A stretch of DNA of 53,149 nucleotides from an uncultured Collinsella sp. (GTDB lineage Bacteria > Actinomycetota > Coriobacteriia > Coriobacteriales > Coriobacteriaceae). A program made the translations under genes and the position numbers. The notes beneath the pieces were generated by a model. That model was not told the DNA's origin, ran no database searches, and saw only the letters and a list, made by a program, of their open reading frames with translations. Numbering within the stretch: position 1 is the first letter of the stretch; each line of letters starts with the position of its first letter. Shown here piece by piece: positions 17,012-25,766 of this stretch. The DNA is taken from contig UQUX01000001.1 of NCBI GenBank assembly GCA_900544425.1, positions 1 to 53,149 of the forward strand. Reading direction: 5' to 3'.

Positions 17012-17635
17012 ATGAAGTACTTTGACTATATCGTGTTTGACGTTGATGGGACATTGGCAGATACAGAAGAAAGCGTGCTGTCATCGCTTGGCCAGATTAT
17101 CCAAGAAGAAACCGGCAAAACGCTCCCCCGACACGAGCTTGAATTTGCCCTCGGCATACCCGGCAAGAACGCCCTTGAGAAACTTGGAATCTACTCGCAG
17201 GCAACGTTGGATCGCTGGTGCCAAGTTGCCGCCAGCTTTAAAAGCACCATCAGCGTGTTTCCAGGTTTGCTTGAAGTCATCGCAACACTCGCCGATAGCG
17301 GCTGCAAACTTGGCATCGTCTCCTCACGTGCGCGCGACGAATACGCAGAAGAAATTGCACCCCTTGGCTTCGATAAGTATTTTGAGCACATCATCCTTGT
17401 CGAAGACACAACCGAACATAAACCCGCACCCGCTCCCATGCTCGAATATCTCCGGCGTACGGGCGCGAATCCTGGCAACGTCGTCTACGTTGGCGACACC
17501 GTCTACGACGAACAATGCGCAACTTCGGCAGGGGTCAGTTTTGCCCGAGCAGCATGGGGATCACACCAAGACATCCCAAACGCCACCTACAACCTCAAAA
17601 CCCCCAACGACCTGCTAACCCTAACAACCAAATAA
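17012..17635 (+). CDS. HAD-superfamily phosphatase (phosphoglycolate phosphatase / beta-phosphoglucomutase-like)
   Basis: 207 residues. Motif I is VFDVDGTLADTEE with nucleophile Asp10 and acid Asp12; motif II is the Ser in LGIVSSRARDE; motif III is the Lys in EHKPAPAPM; motif IV is VYVGDTVYDE. A helical cap (about 15-80) places it in subfamily I with Gph, Pgp and sugar-phosphate phosphatases. GAGGAG lies about eight bases before ATG 17012. It probably removes phosphate from a small sugar phosphate; the substrate is not predictable. It is transcribed with or after the AraC-type regulator and ends convergently with the class II aldolase gene across a large palindrome. Confidence 0.85.
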   Translation: MKYFDYIVFDVDGTLADTEESVLSSLGQIIQEETGKTLPRHELEFALGIPGKNALEKLGIYSQATLDRWCQVAASFKSTISVFPGLLEVIATLADSGCKLGIVSSRARDEYAEEIAPLGFDKYFEHIILVEDTTEHKPAPAPMLEYLRRTGANPGNVVYVGDTVYDEQCATSAGVSFARAAWGSHQDIPNATYNLKTPNDLLTLTTK

Positions 17636-17684
17636 CCCACGCGTCCCACCCTTTCAGCCCCAACGCCACAAGGGCGATTGAGCA

Positions 17685-17835
17685 GGACGGTTTGGGCGGG
17701 TCCCGTACTTAGTTTCCAAAATCATTCCGCAGCGCGAAGGCCCCCGTTGTCAACGCTTCGAAGAAGCGAGACAACGGGGGCCTTCATGCGCGAGGACGTT
17801 TTGGAAACTAAGTACGGGACCCGCCCAAACCGTCC
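17685..17835. repeat. Perfect 37-bp inverted repeat around a terminator hairpin
   Basis: Arms 17685-17721 and 17799-17835 are exact inverted copies over 37 bp. Between them sits a second perfect 16-bp inverted repeat (17736-17751 with 17770-17785). The 151-bp structure lies between the convergent HAD and aldolase genes and could terminate transcription from both sides, but it far exceeds what a terminator needs. Confidence 0.85.
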
Positions 17836-17859
17836 GGTGGGATCAGAGTACCCTTGCTG

Positions 17860-18717
17860 TTACTCTGCTTTGCCCACAGAGTTGAGGTTGGTCATGCGGA
17901 TCTTAACCAGCTCGGTGATCTCACGCATGCCCTCCTTGGCCGGCTTCTTGGGATCGAAGCAGGCGGGGTTCTCGGCCATGTAGGCCATGAAGCCCTTGGT
18001 GTAGGCCTGACGCAGCTCGGTGGCGTAGTTAACCTTGCAGATGCCGTTCTTCACAGCCTCGGCAACCTGCTCATCGGGCACACCAGAGGTGCCGTGCAGA
18101 ACCAGCGGCACGTCGACGGCGTCGCGGATGGCCTTGACCACGGACTGCTCGATGTGCGGATCGCTCGTGTACACACCGTGGCTGGTGCCAACGCCAATTG
18201 CGAGGGAGGTGCAGCCGGTACGCTCGACGAACTCCTTGGCCTCGGCCGGATCGGTGTAGGGGCTCTCGCCCTCAACCGCGGGACCGTCGTCCTCCTTGCC
18301 GCCAACCTTACCGAGCTCAGCCTCGACGGGCACGCCCATGGCGCGGCCAGCGTCGGCGACGGACTTGGTCAGGGCGATGTTGTCCTCGAAGGACTCGTGC
18401 GAACCGTCGATCATGACAGAGGTGTAGCCCGTGCGGAAAGCCTGCATGCAGCGGTCATAGCCATCGCCGTGATCGAGGTGCAGAGCGACGGGCACGGAAG
18501 CGCGCTCGGCGGCAGCCTTGACCATGCCGTAGAAGTAGTCCAGACCAGCGGTCTTGATGGTGCCCGGGGTGGTCTGCATGATGACGGGGGACTTGGTCTC
18601 CTCGGCAGCGGCCAGAACGGCCATAACAAACTCGAGGTTCTCGACGTTGAACGCGCCAACGGCGTAATGACCGGCCTGAGCGTCCTTGAGCATCTTTTCG
18701 GTGGTAACAAGTGCCAT
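17860..18717 (-). CDS. fba: Class II fructose/tagatose-bisphosphate aldolase
   Basis: Zinc-dependent aldolase cleaving a ketohexose 1,6-bisphosphate to dihydroxyacetone phosphate and glyceraldehyde 3-phosphate. 285 residues, the size of the compact Fba/GatY group. Zinc and substrate motifs: ALHLDHGDGYD, EAELGKVGGKED, GVGTSHGVY and LVLHGTSGVPDE. ATG 18717 is chosen because GAGGAGC precedes it and the family N-terminus begins MALVTTEKMLKDAQAGHYAV; the frame extends upstream without homology. It is divergent from a DeoR-type regulator. Fructose and tagatose bisphosphate aldolases of this class are hard to separate by sequence. The window has LacA, LacB and LacC but no class I LacD, so this enzyme could serve the tagatose route as well as glycolysis. 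Confidence 0.88.
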   Translation of the reverse strand: MALVTTEKMLKDAQAGHYAVGAFNVENLEFVMAVLAAAEETKSPVIMQTTPGTIKTAGLDYFYGMVKAAAERASVPVALHLDHGDGYDRCMQAFRTGYTSVMIDGSHESFEDNIALTKSVADAGRAMGVPVEAELGKVGGKEDDGPAVEGESPYTDPAEAKEFVERTGCTSLAIGVGTSHGVYTSDPHIEQSVVKAIRDAVDVPLVLHGTSGVPDEQVAEAVKNGICKVNYATELRQAYTKGFMAYMAENPACFDPKKPAKEGMREITELVKIRMTNLNSVGKAE

Positions 18718-19052
18718 GAGCGTTTGCTCCTCTCCCTCGCCCGCATCTGGACATCGGGCGTAGTTGTTCACAAGGCGTTTTACCTTGCGTTTTGCTGCGA
18801 CCATTGTATGAAAATTGACGGCGTCACACGTATGAGATATCACCGGCACACAGGTCAAGACACTCGTTTTTGAAAAGCAAACGGAAGGGATTCGCGCCGG
18901 ATCCCTCTATACGACATTGCAGTTTTCAAGCGAATTATCTTTCTTTTATAGAAAAGATAAGTAATCGAAAGGCGTTTTCTTACTCAAAAAGAAAATGAAC
19001 GAAAATGGACTCATCACAATTCCTGCAAATTTCAGTTGAGAATGGAGCAGCT
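18718..19052. promoter_or_regulatory. Divergent aldolase / deoR promoter region with candidate operator
   Basis: 335 bp. The AT-rich middle contains TTATCTTT (18935-18942) and AAAGATAA (18953-18960), an 8-bp inverted repeat with a 10-bp spacer, a plausible operator for the adjacent DeoR regulator. Confidence 0.5.
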
Positions 19053-19856
19053 ATGGCCCACGCAACAACCCGAGCCTTCGCCGATGAGCGTCGTGCCGCC
19101 ATCATGGAAATGCTTGAGCATAATGCCTCGGTGCAGGTAGCAGAAATCGCCCAGACCTTTGGCGTGTCCTCCGTTACCGCCCGCGCCGACCTGGACGCGC
19201 TCGCCGAAGCAGGCAAGCTGCGCCGCACGCATGGCGGCGCCGTATCGCTCCACAAACGCCTAACCGTCTCCACGCAGGATCGCCGCATCAACGTCAATGT
19301 CGCCGCCAAGCAGGCCATCGCACAAAGCGCCATCGAGTTCGTCAATGACGGCGACACGCTGCTCGTCGACTCGGGCACCACGGCGCTCGAGTTCGTCCGG
19401 CTCCTCGATCAGCGCGACGCCATCACCGTCGTCACGGCCGACATTACCATTGCCGATTACATCGACGAGAGTATGCCCTCGGTCGATGTCGTCATGCTGG
19501 GCGGAGCGCTGCGCAAAGGCCATCGTTATTTGTACGGACCGCTCACTATGCAGGCGCTTCAAACGGTTCACGCCGACCTTGCCATCGTGTGCCCCGGCGC
19601 TTTTGTCCCCCGTTGCGGCTTTACGACCGACTTTCCCCAGATGGCCGAGACCAAAACGGCTATGATCGCCGCAGCCCATCAAAGCGTCGCCCTCATGGAC
19701 GCCAGTAAGGTCAACGGACGCGGCATGTACCGTTTTGCCGAGCTTGCCGACGTCGACACCATCGTGATGGACTGTGATCCCGATGGCGCCGTCGCCACCT
19801 CAATCGCCGAGACCGCCGACGACGCCCGCCCGAATCTCGTCATCGCCGGCGCTTAA
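19053..19856 (+). CDS. DeoR family transcriptional regulator
   Basis: 267 residues from the preferred ATG at 19053 (GGAG six bases upstream); the frame also has an ATG at 19005 without a ribosome-binding site. The N-terminal helix-turn-helix (about 15-50) includes VAEIAQTFGVSSVTARADLD and the DeoR hallmark RRTHGGA. The C-terminal sensor domain has DSGTTALEF, the phosphosugar-binding glycine motif of the family, and VVMLGGALRKG. DeoR regulators of this type usually bind a phosphorylated sugar. Divergent from the class II aldolase gene, which it probably controls together with itself. Confidence 0.9.
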   Translation: MAHATTRAFADERRAAIMEMLEHNASVQVAEIAQTFGVSSVTARADLDALAEAGKLRRTHGGAVSLHKRLTVSTQDRRINVNVAAKQAIAQSAIEFVNDGDTLLVDSGTTALEFVRLLDQRDAITVVTADITIADYIDESMPSVDVVMLGGALRKGHRYLYGPLTMQALQTVHADLAIVCPGAFVPRCGFTTDFPQMAETKTAMIAAAHQSVALMDASKVNGRGMYRFAELADVDTIVMDCDPDGAVATSIAETADDARPNLVIAGA

Positions 19857-19861
19857 ACAAA

Positions 19862-19898
19862 AACCACCACAAAGGTGCCTGTCCCCTTTGTGGTGGTT
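19862..19898. terminator. Bidirectional terminator
   Basis: 14-bp perfect stem (19862-19875 with 19885-19898) between the convergent DeoR-regulator and flavodiiron protein genes. T-rich or A-rich flanks are short. Confidence 0.65.
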
Positions 19899-19930
19899 GT
19901 GATGGCTGAGCGTCAAAAGTGAACGTGTCG

Positions 19931-21091
19931 CTACTTGGAAAGCTCGTCGGCGAGGGCCTCGATCTGAGCGCGCGAGGCGTCGTTGAGCGAACCCAGCACG
20001 GTCACCTTGTTCTGCGCCAGAGTGATGTCCTTCATACCCTCGAGCTCCTTGGTCATAACCTTGGCGGCAGCGGGCGCCCAGGAGCCGGCCTCGACAAGCG
20101 CCACCGTACGATTCTGATAGGCGTGCCCGGCAAGCGTGTGGATAAAGGTGCTCATGAACGGGAAGATCTCGCCCTGATAGGTGATGGAAGCGAGCACCAG
20201 GCGGTCGTAGCGGAACGCATCCTCAACGGCCTCGGCCATATCGTCGCGAGCCAGGTCAAAGACGGAAACCTTCTGGCCGCGAGCCTCAAGCGCAGATGCG
20301 AGTTCCTCGACGGCAGCCTTCAGATGGCCATACACGCTCGCATAGGCAATCGTGATGCCCTCGTCCTCGGGCTGATAGCTCGACCAGGTGTTATAGGTGT
20401 CGAGGTAGTAGCCCAGGTTCTCGGTCAGCACGGGGCCGTGGAGCGGACAGATGATCTGGATGTCCAGGTCGGCGGCCTTCCTGAGCACGGCCTGCACGAA
20501 CTTGCCGAACTTACCGACGATGCCAAAGTAGTAGCGGCGTGCTTCGCAAGCCCAGCCCTCGGGATCCTCGATGTCGTTAGCACCGAACTTGCCAAAGCCG
20601 TCGGCACTAAAGAGCACCTTGTCGGTGGACTCGTAGGAGAAGAGCACCTCGGGCCAGTGCACGTTGGGAGCACCGACAAACGTCAGGCTGTGGCCGCCCA
20701 GGTCGAGCACATCGCCCTCTTTGACGACCATCTTGCGCTCGGGGAAGTCGGTGCCAAAGTAGTTGACCATCATGCGGAAGGCGCCCATGCTTGCCACGAT
20801 CTGCGCCTGGGGATAGCGCTCCATAAAGGCAGCGATGCCGGCGGAGTGATCGGGCTCCATGTGATGGATAACCAGGTAATCGGGCGTACGACCATCGAGC
20901 ACGGCCACGAGGTTGCCGAGCCACTCGTCGACAAAGTCAGCGTCAACCGAATCGGCGACAGCGATTTTATCGCCCAAGATAACGTAGCTGTTGTATGCCA
21001 TACCGTTCTCGGACACATCGTACTGGCCCTCGAACAGGTCAATGTCGTGATCGTTAACGCCAATGTAGCGGATATCCTTGGTGATCTCCAT
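19931..21091 (-). CDS. Flavodiiron protein (A-type flavoprotein)
   Basis: Cytoplasmic enzyme that reduces oxygen to water (or NO to N2O), protecting anaerobes. 386 residues. The metallo-beta-lactamase domain carries the diiron ligands H77-x-E79-x-D81-H82, H145, D164 and H218, all present. A flavodoxin domain follows from about residue 245 (ITIAYASVYGHLKAA) for FMN. No rubredoxin domain is attached. ATG 21091 is chosen for the AGGAGG ten bases upstream and the family N-terminus; the frame runs further upstream. The gene stands alone between convergent deoR and the GalR-like gene. Oxygen versus NO preference cannot be read from sequence. Confidence 0.92.
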   Translation of the reverse strand: MEITKDIRYIGVNDHDIDLFEGQYDVSENGMAYNSYVILGDKIAVADSVDADFVDEWLGNLVAVLDGRTPDYLVIHHMEPDHSAGIAAFMERYPQAQIVASMGAFRMMVNYFGTDFPERKMVVKEGDVLDLGGHSLTFVGAPNVHWPEVLFSYESTDKVLFSADGFGKFGANDIEDPEGWACEARRYYFGIVGKFGKFVQAVLRKAADLDIQIICPLHGPVLTENLGYYLDTYNTWSSYQPEDEGITIAYASVYGHLKAAVEELASALEARGQKVSVFDLARDDMAEAVEDAFRYDRLVLASITYQGEIFPFMSTFIHTLAGHAYQNRTVALVEAGSWAPAAAKVMTKELEGMKDITLAQNKVTVLGSLNDASRAQIEALADELSK

Positions 21092-21220
21092 CAGGCAAAG
21101 CCTCCTAGATAGACAAAAGAGCCCGTCTATCATAGCACTCGTCTTCATAGCCACGGCTATCTGCCAGCATCCTTATCGATTGTTATTGAGGCGGAATATA
21201 TCGCCATTGACCTGCAAAAA

Positions 21221-22252
21221 CTATGTGCGCGGAGCTGCCGTGGTATGTCGAACGATAAGCTGGCCGGGAATACGAATGGCAACGGTTTTGTCCGTTGCCC
21301 CCGCCTTGGGAACCGCGTGCTCGAACACCTCGCGTCCACGCTGATGCAAATCGAATCGAACGGTCGTGAGCTCGTTGTGTGCCACAAAATCATCGAGCGA
21401 ATCGTCGACGCCCACCACGCTCACGTCCTCGGGCACGCGCAGACCGCTATCGCGCAGCGCTGCAATCGCGCCATTTGCCATCTGGTCGTTTGCCGCGTAA
21501 ATCGCCGTCATGGTGCGATCGTGCTCGGCCAGGTACCTGCCGGCCTCGTAGCCGCTGTTGGCAGACCAGTCGCCCTCGAGCGGCTCTGCCGGCTCGATGT
21601 GTTTACGCTCGAGTGCATCCTGCCAACCGGCGCGACGAAATTGCTCGTCGACCGAGAATGACGGGCCGCCAATATAGCGAATCTGCTCGTGCCCTAGCTC
21701 AAACAGGTGATCCATAAGCAATAGCGAGCAGCCGTAATGATCGGAGTCGACCGTGGTCACCCGCGGGTGCGCGTACATGGTAACGATGACCGTGCCAATG
21801 CCCGGCAGTGGATCAAACGTCTCAAAATCGGGCGCCATGCGACTCATGCCGATGATGATGCCGTCCACCGGCAATGCGGCCATACGACGCGTGGCCTCGG
21901 CAAGCGAAAACTCCTCGGTCTTGGACATCTCGACCAGCGTGATGGCACAATTATGCTCACGAGCAGCGCTGGCGATGCCGTCGATCATTGAGAGGTTGCC
22001 GAACTTGGTCACATCGTTGACGCACAGGCCGACCGAATGGTAACGGCCGTCGCGCAGCGAGCGACCGGCATAACTCGGACGAAAGCCGAGCTCTTGCATC
22101 GCGGCCTGTACGCGCTGGCGCGTCTGCTCGTTCACATTGGGCAAGCCGTTGGCAACGCGCGAGACCGTCTGCTGCGAAACGCCGGCAGCGCGGGCGACGT
22201 CGGCCATGGAGACCGGACGCGAACTGGTATCGTTGGACGGGCGCCTTGCCAC
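21221..22252 (-). CDS. LacI family repressor of the galactokinase operon
   Basis: 343 residues. N-terminal helix-turn-helix VARAAGVSQQTVSRVANG (recognition-helix Gln27-Gln28, equivalent to LacI Tyr17-Gln18), a hinge with FRPSYAGRSLR, and a periplasmic-binding-protein-like sensor domain (about 75-340; VVGVDDSLDDFV is the conserved ligand-domain motif). The start is GTG 22252 with AAGGTGATC upstream. It is divergent from galK-galT, and three copies of ATGTTAACGTACTCAT-type sites lie between, one towards its own gene, so it very likely represses both directions and responds to galactose or a derivative. It is one of four LacI paralogues in the window. Confidence 0.9.
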   Translation of the reverse strand: MARRPSNDTSSRPVSMADVARAAGVSQQTVSRVANGLPNVNEQTRQRVQAAMQELGFRPSYAGRSLRDGRYHSVGLCVNDVTKFGNLSMIDGIASAAREHNCAITLVEMSKTEEFSLAEATRRMAALPVDGIIIGMSRMAPDFETFDPLPGIGTVIVTMYAHPRVTTVDSDHYGCSLLLMDHLFELGHEQIRYIGGPSFSVDEQFRRAGWQDALERKHIEPAEPLEGDWSANSGYEAGRYLAEHDRTMTAIYAANDQMANGAIAALRDSGLRVPEDVSVVGVDDSLDDFVAHNELTTVRFDLHQRGREVFEHAVPKAGATDKTVAIRIPGQLIVRHTTAAPRT

Positions 22253-22344
22253 AGGATCACCTTCACCCTTGCGAGATCTGAATAGCGTGAATGCCGGCCC
22301 GGGCAGAAATACATCCCGCGCCGAGGCCCGCTATCGTCGGACGC

Positions 22345-22358
22345 ATGTTAACGTACTC
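22345..22358 (+). promoter_or_regulatory. Gal operator site 1
   Basis: ATGTTAACGTACTC, 87 bp upstream of the LacI-type gene; matches sites 2 and 3. Confidence 0.75.
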
Positions 22359-22467
22359 TACTTTTTCTATCTGCATCTCTTCTGCTTTATAAGTCCATAC
22401 GGCAGTACCGTTCACGGCTGTATTTCTACCGATCACCAGATTCTCAAAAAGTGACAAGCGTTGTGTT

Positions 22468-22483
22468 ATGAGTACGTTAACAT
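22468..22483 (-). promoter_or_regulatory. Gal operator site 2
   Basis: Reads ATGTTAACGTACTCAT on the minus strand, the complete 16-bp form with half-site GTACTCAT. It lies mid-way between the divergent LacI-type and galK genes. Confidence 0.8.
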
Positions 22484-22531
22484 AGCCCGTAACGTGCGGT
22501 ATCGTGAACACTTGGTTCATACCGCTTCAAG

Positions 22532-22547
22532 TTGTTAACGTACTCAT
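22532..22547 (+). promoter_or_regulatory. Gal operator site 3
   Basis: TTGTTAACGTACTCAT, 15 of 16 bases as site 2, placed 43 bp before galK where it would cover the promoter. Confidence 0.8.
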
Positions 22548-22590
22548 AACGACGCAAAACTCATCCGTGCGCGCCAAGGAAAGGACTCCC

Positions 22591-23796
22591 ATGACCACCA
22601 CCGACGAAAAGACATTCGCCACGCTCACCAAGCTATTTGAGAAGGAGTTTGGGCCCATCGGCGATCGCCAGGTGCTCTATGTGCACGCACCCGGCCGTTC
22701 CGAGATCAGCGGCAACCACACCGACCACGAGGGTGGCCACGTTATCGCCGGCTCGCTCGATGTCGCCGTTGACGGCATTGCCGTGGCGACCGACTCCAAC
22801 AAGATTCGCGTCGCCGACGAGGGCTATCCTACGTTTGAGATCACGCTCGACACGCTGGATATTCAAGAGTCCGAGAAGGGCACGTCCGCGAGCCTCGTCC
22901 GCGGCATGGCCCACGAAATCGCTGCTCTGGGCGTTGAGCCCCAGGGCTTCGACTTCGCCTTCACCTGCTCCGTCCCCTCGGGCGGCGGCCTTTCGAGCTC
23001 CGCTGCTGTCGAGGCGGCATACGGTCGCGCCATGGAGGCGCTCTGGGGCGCACCAGCCATCGAGCCCGTCGCGCTCGCCCAGATGAGCCAACGCACCGAA
23101 AACAACTATTACGGCAAGCCCTGCGGTCTGATGGACCAGGCCGCCGTTTGCTTGGGCGGCCTCGCCTACATGGACTTTGAGGACCAGACTCAGCCTAAAA
23201 CCCAGAAGCTCGAGCTCAACTTTGAGGATCACGGTTATGCGCTCGTGCTCGTTAAGGTTGGCGCCGACCATGTGGCCGCCACCGATGACTACGCCGCCGT
23301 TCCGCGCGAGATGCAGGACGTCGCTGCCGAGTTCGGCAAGGCACGCCTGTGCGAGGTAAACGTGGCGGACTTTGACGCCAAGCTCCCCGAGCTGCGCGCC
23401 AAGCTGGGCGACCGCGCCTGCCTGCGCGCCGTTCACTACTGGTACGAAAACGGCCTGGTCGATAAGCGCTGGGCCGCCCTGAACGCCGGCGACATCGATC
23501 AGTTCCTGGTCCTGACGCGCGAGTCCGGCGCCAGCTCTGCCATGTACCTACAGAATGTCGTTGCCAAGCTGGGCTCCGAGCAGCCCTCGATGTATGCCCT
23601 GGCACTGGCCGAGCACGTGCTCGACGGCCGTGGCGCCGTCCGTATCCACGGTGGCGGCTTTGGTGGCACCATCCAGGCCTTCGTGCCGCTCGACCTGGTC
23701 GACACCTTCATCGCCAAGATGAACGGCTGGCTGGGCGAGGGCTCTGCCCGCCACTACGCAATTTCTGACAAGGGGGCTTACGCGGCATGGCTGTAA
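22591..23796 (+). CDS. galK: Galactokinase
   Basis: Phosphorylates galactose to galactose 1-phosphate (Leloir pathway). 401 residues, GHMP kinase family: the galactokinase signature GRSEISGNHTDHEGG (35-49), the ATP-binding loop PSGGGLSSSAAVE (about 128-140), the catalytic-Asp region PCGLMDQAA and the C-terminal HGGGFGGTIQAF. ATG 22591 follows AAAGGA; the frame continues upstream through an operator and is not coding there. First gene of galK-galT; the next start overlaps its end. Controlled by the divergent LacI repressor through three sites. Confidence 0.95.
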   Translation: MTTTDEKTFATLTKLFEKEFGPIGDRQVLYVHAPGRSEISGNHTDHEGGHVIAGSLDVAVDGIAVATDSNKIRVADEGYPTFEITLDTLDIQESEKGTSASLVRGMAHEIAALGVEPQGFDFAFTCSVPSGGGLSSSAAVEAAYGRAMEALWGAPAIEPVALAQMSQRTENNYYGKPCGLMDQAAVCLGGLAYMDFEDQTQPKTQKLELNFEDHGYALVLVKVGADHVAATDDYAAVPREMQDVAAEFGKARLCEVNVADFDAKLPELRAKLGDRACLRAVHYWYENGLVDKRWAALNAGDIDQFLVLTRESGASSAMYLQNVVAKLGSEQPSMYALALAEHVLDGRGAVRIHGGGFGGTIQAFVPLDLVDTFIAKMNGWLGEGSARHYAISDKGAYAAWL

Positions 23797-25415
23797 TGAC
23801 TGACGTGCGCGAGGCCGCGCAGAACCTGATCGAGTACGCTATCCACCGATCGATGATCGGACAGGACGATCGCATCTGGGCCTACAACACCATTCTGGAG
23901 TGCATCGGCGCCACGGGTCCCGCGCTCGACATGACCTGGGCGCTCCAGGTTGAGAAACTCTCGCTCTTGCATCCCGATACCCTCCCCGACTTTGACCTGG
24001 AGGGCACGCTTGCCGCGCTTTCCGAGGCTGCCGTCGCAAACGGTGCTGCCGAGGACACGGCGTCGGGCCGCGACCGCATCGCCATGCGCATCATGGGCGC
24101 GCTCATGCCGAGGCCTTCGGTTGTAAACGAGGAGTTCAACGGCCGCATGGGCGTCGACGAGCCCCGCGCCGCGACCGACTGGTTCTACGGCCTATGCTGT
24201 GACGCCGGCTACGTGCGCCGCGCCGCCATCGCGCGCAACATCAAATGGAGCACCCCCACCAACTGGGGCGACCTCGAGATCACTATCAACCTGTCGAAGC
24301 CCGAGAAGGACCCGCGCGATATCGCCGCGGCAGGTGCAGCCAAGAACACGGGCGAGAAGTATCCCGCCTGCCAGCTCTGCATCGAAAACGAGGGCTATCC
24401 CGGACGCTCCGCCGCAGCCGACGGCGGCGCCCATCCCGCCCGCCAGAACCTACGCGTTATCCCCATTCAGCTCAACGACGAGCGCTGGGGCTTCCAGTAC
24501 AGCCCGTACGCATACTTTAACGAGCACTGCATTGCTATGAGCTCCGAGCATCGCCCGATGCACGTCGACCGCAAGGGGCTGACCTGCCTGCTCGATTTTG
24601 TGGACCTGTTCCCGCACTACTTTATTGGCTCCAACGCCGACCTGCCCATCGTGGGCGGCTCGATTCTGTCGCACGACCACTTCCAGGGCGGCGCGCACGA
24701 GTTCCCCATGATGCATGCCGCCGAGGTCTCGCAGTTTAGCGTGCCCGGCTTTGACCAGGTCAGCGGCACCGTGTTGCAGTGGCCGCTTTCGGTGCTGCGA
24801 CTGCGCTCGCACGACCGCACCCAGCTGCTCGATGCTGCCGAGAAGATTATCCTCGCCTGGCGCGAGTGGACCGATGAGTCGGTGGGCGTTATCGCACACA
24901 CAGCCGACGGCGTAGCGCACAACACCGTAACGCCCGTCATCCGCCGCGTCGACTCCCGCGGCAACGCCGGCGGCGAAATCTACGAGGCCTACCTGGCGCT
25001 TCGCTGCAATATCACGACCGACGAGCATCCGCTGGGCGTATTCCACCCGCATGCCGAGTACCACCACATTAAAAAGGAGAACATCGGCCTGATCGAGGTC
25101 ATGGGCCTGGCAATTCTGCCGCCGCGCCTGGTTCCCGAGCTTGGCGCTGTCCGCGAGCATCTGCTGGCAGCCAAGGCCGATGCCAGCTACGACCTTGCCG
25201 GTGCACTCGAGGGCGATGATCTATGCCGCAGCCACGCCGCATGGGCCGAGGATGTCTATGCCCGCCGCGCCAACGAGCTTACAGCCGACAACGCCATCGA
25301 TATCCTGCACGAGGAGGTCGGCGTGGTGTTTGGCCACGTGCTCGACAACGCCGGCGTCTTTAAGTGGGACGAAGCCGGCCGCGCCGCCCAACAGCGCTTT
25401 ATCGACTCGCTATAG
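23787..25415 (+). CDS. galT: UDP-glucose-hexose-1-phosphate uridylyltransferase, class 2
   Basis: Exchanges galactose 1-phosphate with UDP-glucose to give UDP-galactose and glucose 1-phosphate. 542 residues, the long GalT2 type found in Firmicutes and Actinobacteria, unlike the roughly 350-residue E. coli enzyme. Family landmarks: FNGRMGVDEPRAATDWFY, IENEGYPGR, GSILSHDHFQGGAHEFPM and GVFHPHAEYHHIKKENIG. The ATG at 23787 overlaps galK by ten bases; ATG 23796, in a TAATG arrangement, is an alternative. galE, needed to regenerate UDP-glucose, is not in the window. Confidence 0.93.
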   Translation: MAVMTDVREAAQNLIEYAIHRSMIGQDDRIWAYNTILECIGATGPALDMTWALQVEKLSLLHPDTLPDFDLEGTLAALSEAAVANGAAEDTASGRDRIAMRIMGALMPRPSVVNEEFNGRMGVDEPRAATDWFYGLCCDAGYVRRAAIARNIKWSTPTNWGDLEITINLSKPEKDPRDIAAAGAAKNTGEKYPACQLCIENEGYPGRSAAADGGAHPARQNLRVIPIQLNDERWGFQYSPYAYFNEHCIAMSSEHRPMHVDRKGLTCLLDFVDLFPHYFIGSNADLPIVGGSILSHDHFQGGAHEFPMMHAAEVSQFSVPGFDQVSGTVLQWPLSVLRLRSHDRTQLLDAAEKIILAWREWTDESVGVIAHTADGVAHNTVTPVIRRVDSRGNAGGEIYEAYLALRCNITTDEHPLGVFHPHAEYHHIKKENIGLIEVMGLAILPPRLVPELGAVREHLLAAKADASYDLAGALEGDDLCRSHAAWAEDVYARRANELTADNAIDILHEEVGVVFGHVLDNAGVFKWDEAGRAAQQRFIDSL

Positions 25416-25470
25416 AGCACGGGCCCGAACGTTCAACAGCAGCCCGCACGACATAACCACCTACACGACA

Positions 25471-25510
25471 ACGGTGCCCGCCGGCAACATCGCCGGCGGG
25501 CGCCGTTTTT
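25471..25510 (+). terminator. Terminator of galK-galT
   Basis: 15-bp stem (25471-25485 with 25492-25506, one G-U pair), six-base loop and T run to 25510. Confidence 0.9.
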
Positions 25511-25514
25511 GAGT

Positions 25515-25585
25515 GTAGTCATTGGGGTCATTCTTAAGGGGCGTTCTTAAACGACTAGTCATTAAAGAGCGTCCCCAATGACTAC
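25515..25585. repeat. Palindromic repeat with GTCCCCAATGACTA ends, copy 1
   Basis: Inverted arms GTAGTCATTGGGG (25515-25527) and its complement (25573-25585). The inner sequence (TCTTAAACGACTAGTC) recurs at 30188-30231. It is one of two such elements on either side of the lacABXC operon. Confidence 0.6.
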
Positions 25586-25618
25586 TTGCGACCAAGGCAA
25601 CGCCGGTGTCTTGGCAAC

Positions 25619-25765
25619 GACAGCGAAAACGCCCCTAAGCGAGCAAGGTGACGTGAAAGAGGAGGGCATTGAGCTTTTGGTCATGCCCGACGATTGAACG
25701 TCAGATTGCCGCTTAGGGGCGTTTGCAGCGTCGAGCCGTTACGCGGTTTGGTAAAACCGCGTAAC
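25619..25765 (-). repeat. Structured intergenic element, copy 3
   Basis: Reverse-oriented copy. P1 25738-25765; P2 AACGCCCCTAAGC with its complement, P3 TGACGT/ACGTCA, P4 GGGCAT/ATGCCC around an AAAA loop. As with copy 1, P1 begins immediately after the stop codon of the preceding gene (here lacC). Confidence 0.8.
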
Positions 25766-25766
25766 C

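Noticed and set aside
17685..17835. Terminal repeats of an insertion sequence
   Set aside because: Only 77 bp lie between the arms, with a terminator-like hairpin and no transposase fragment.
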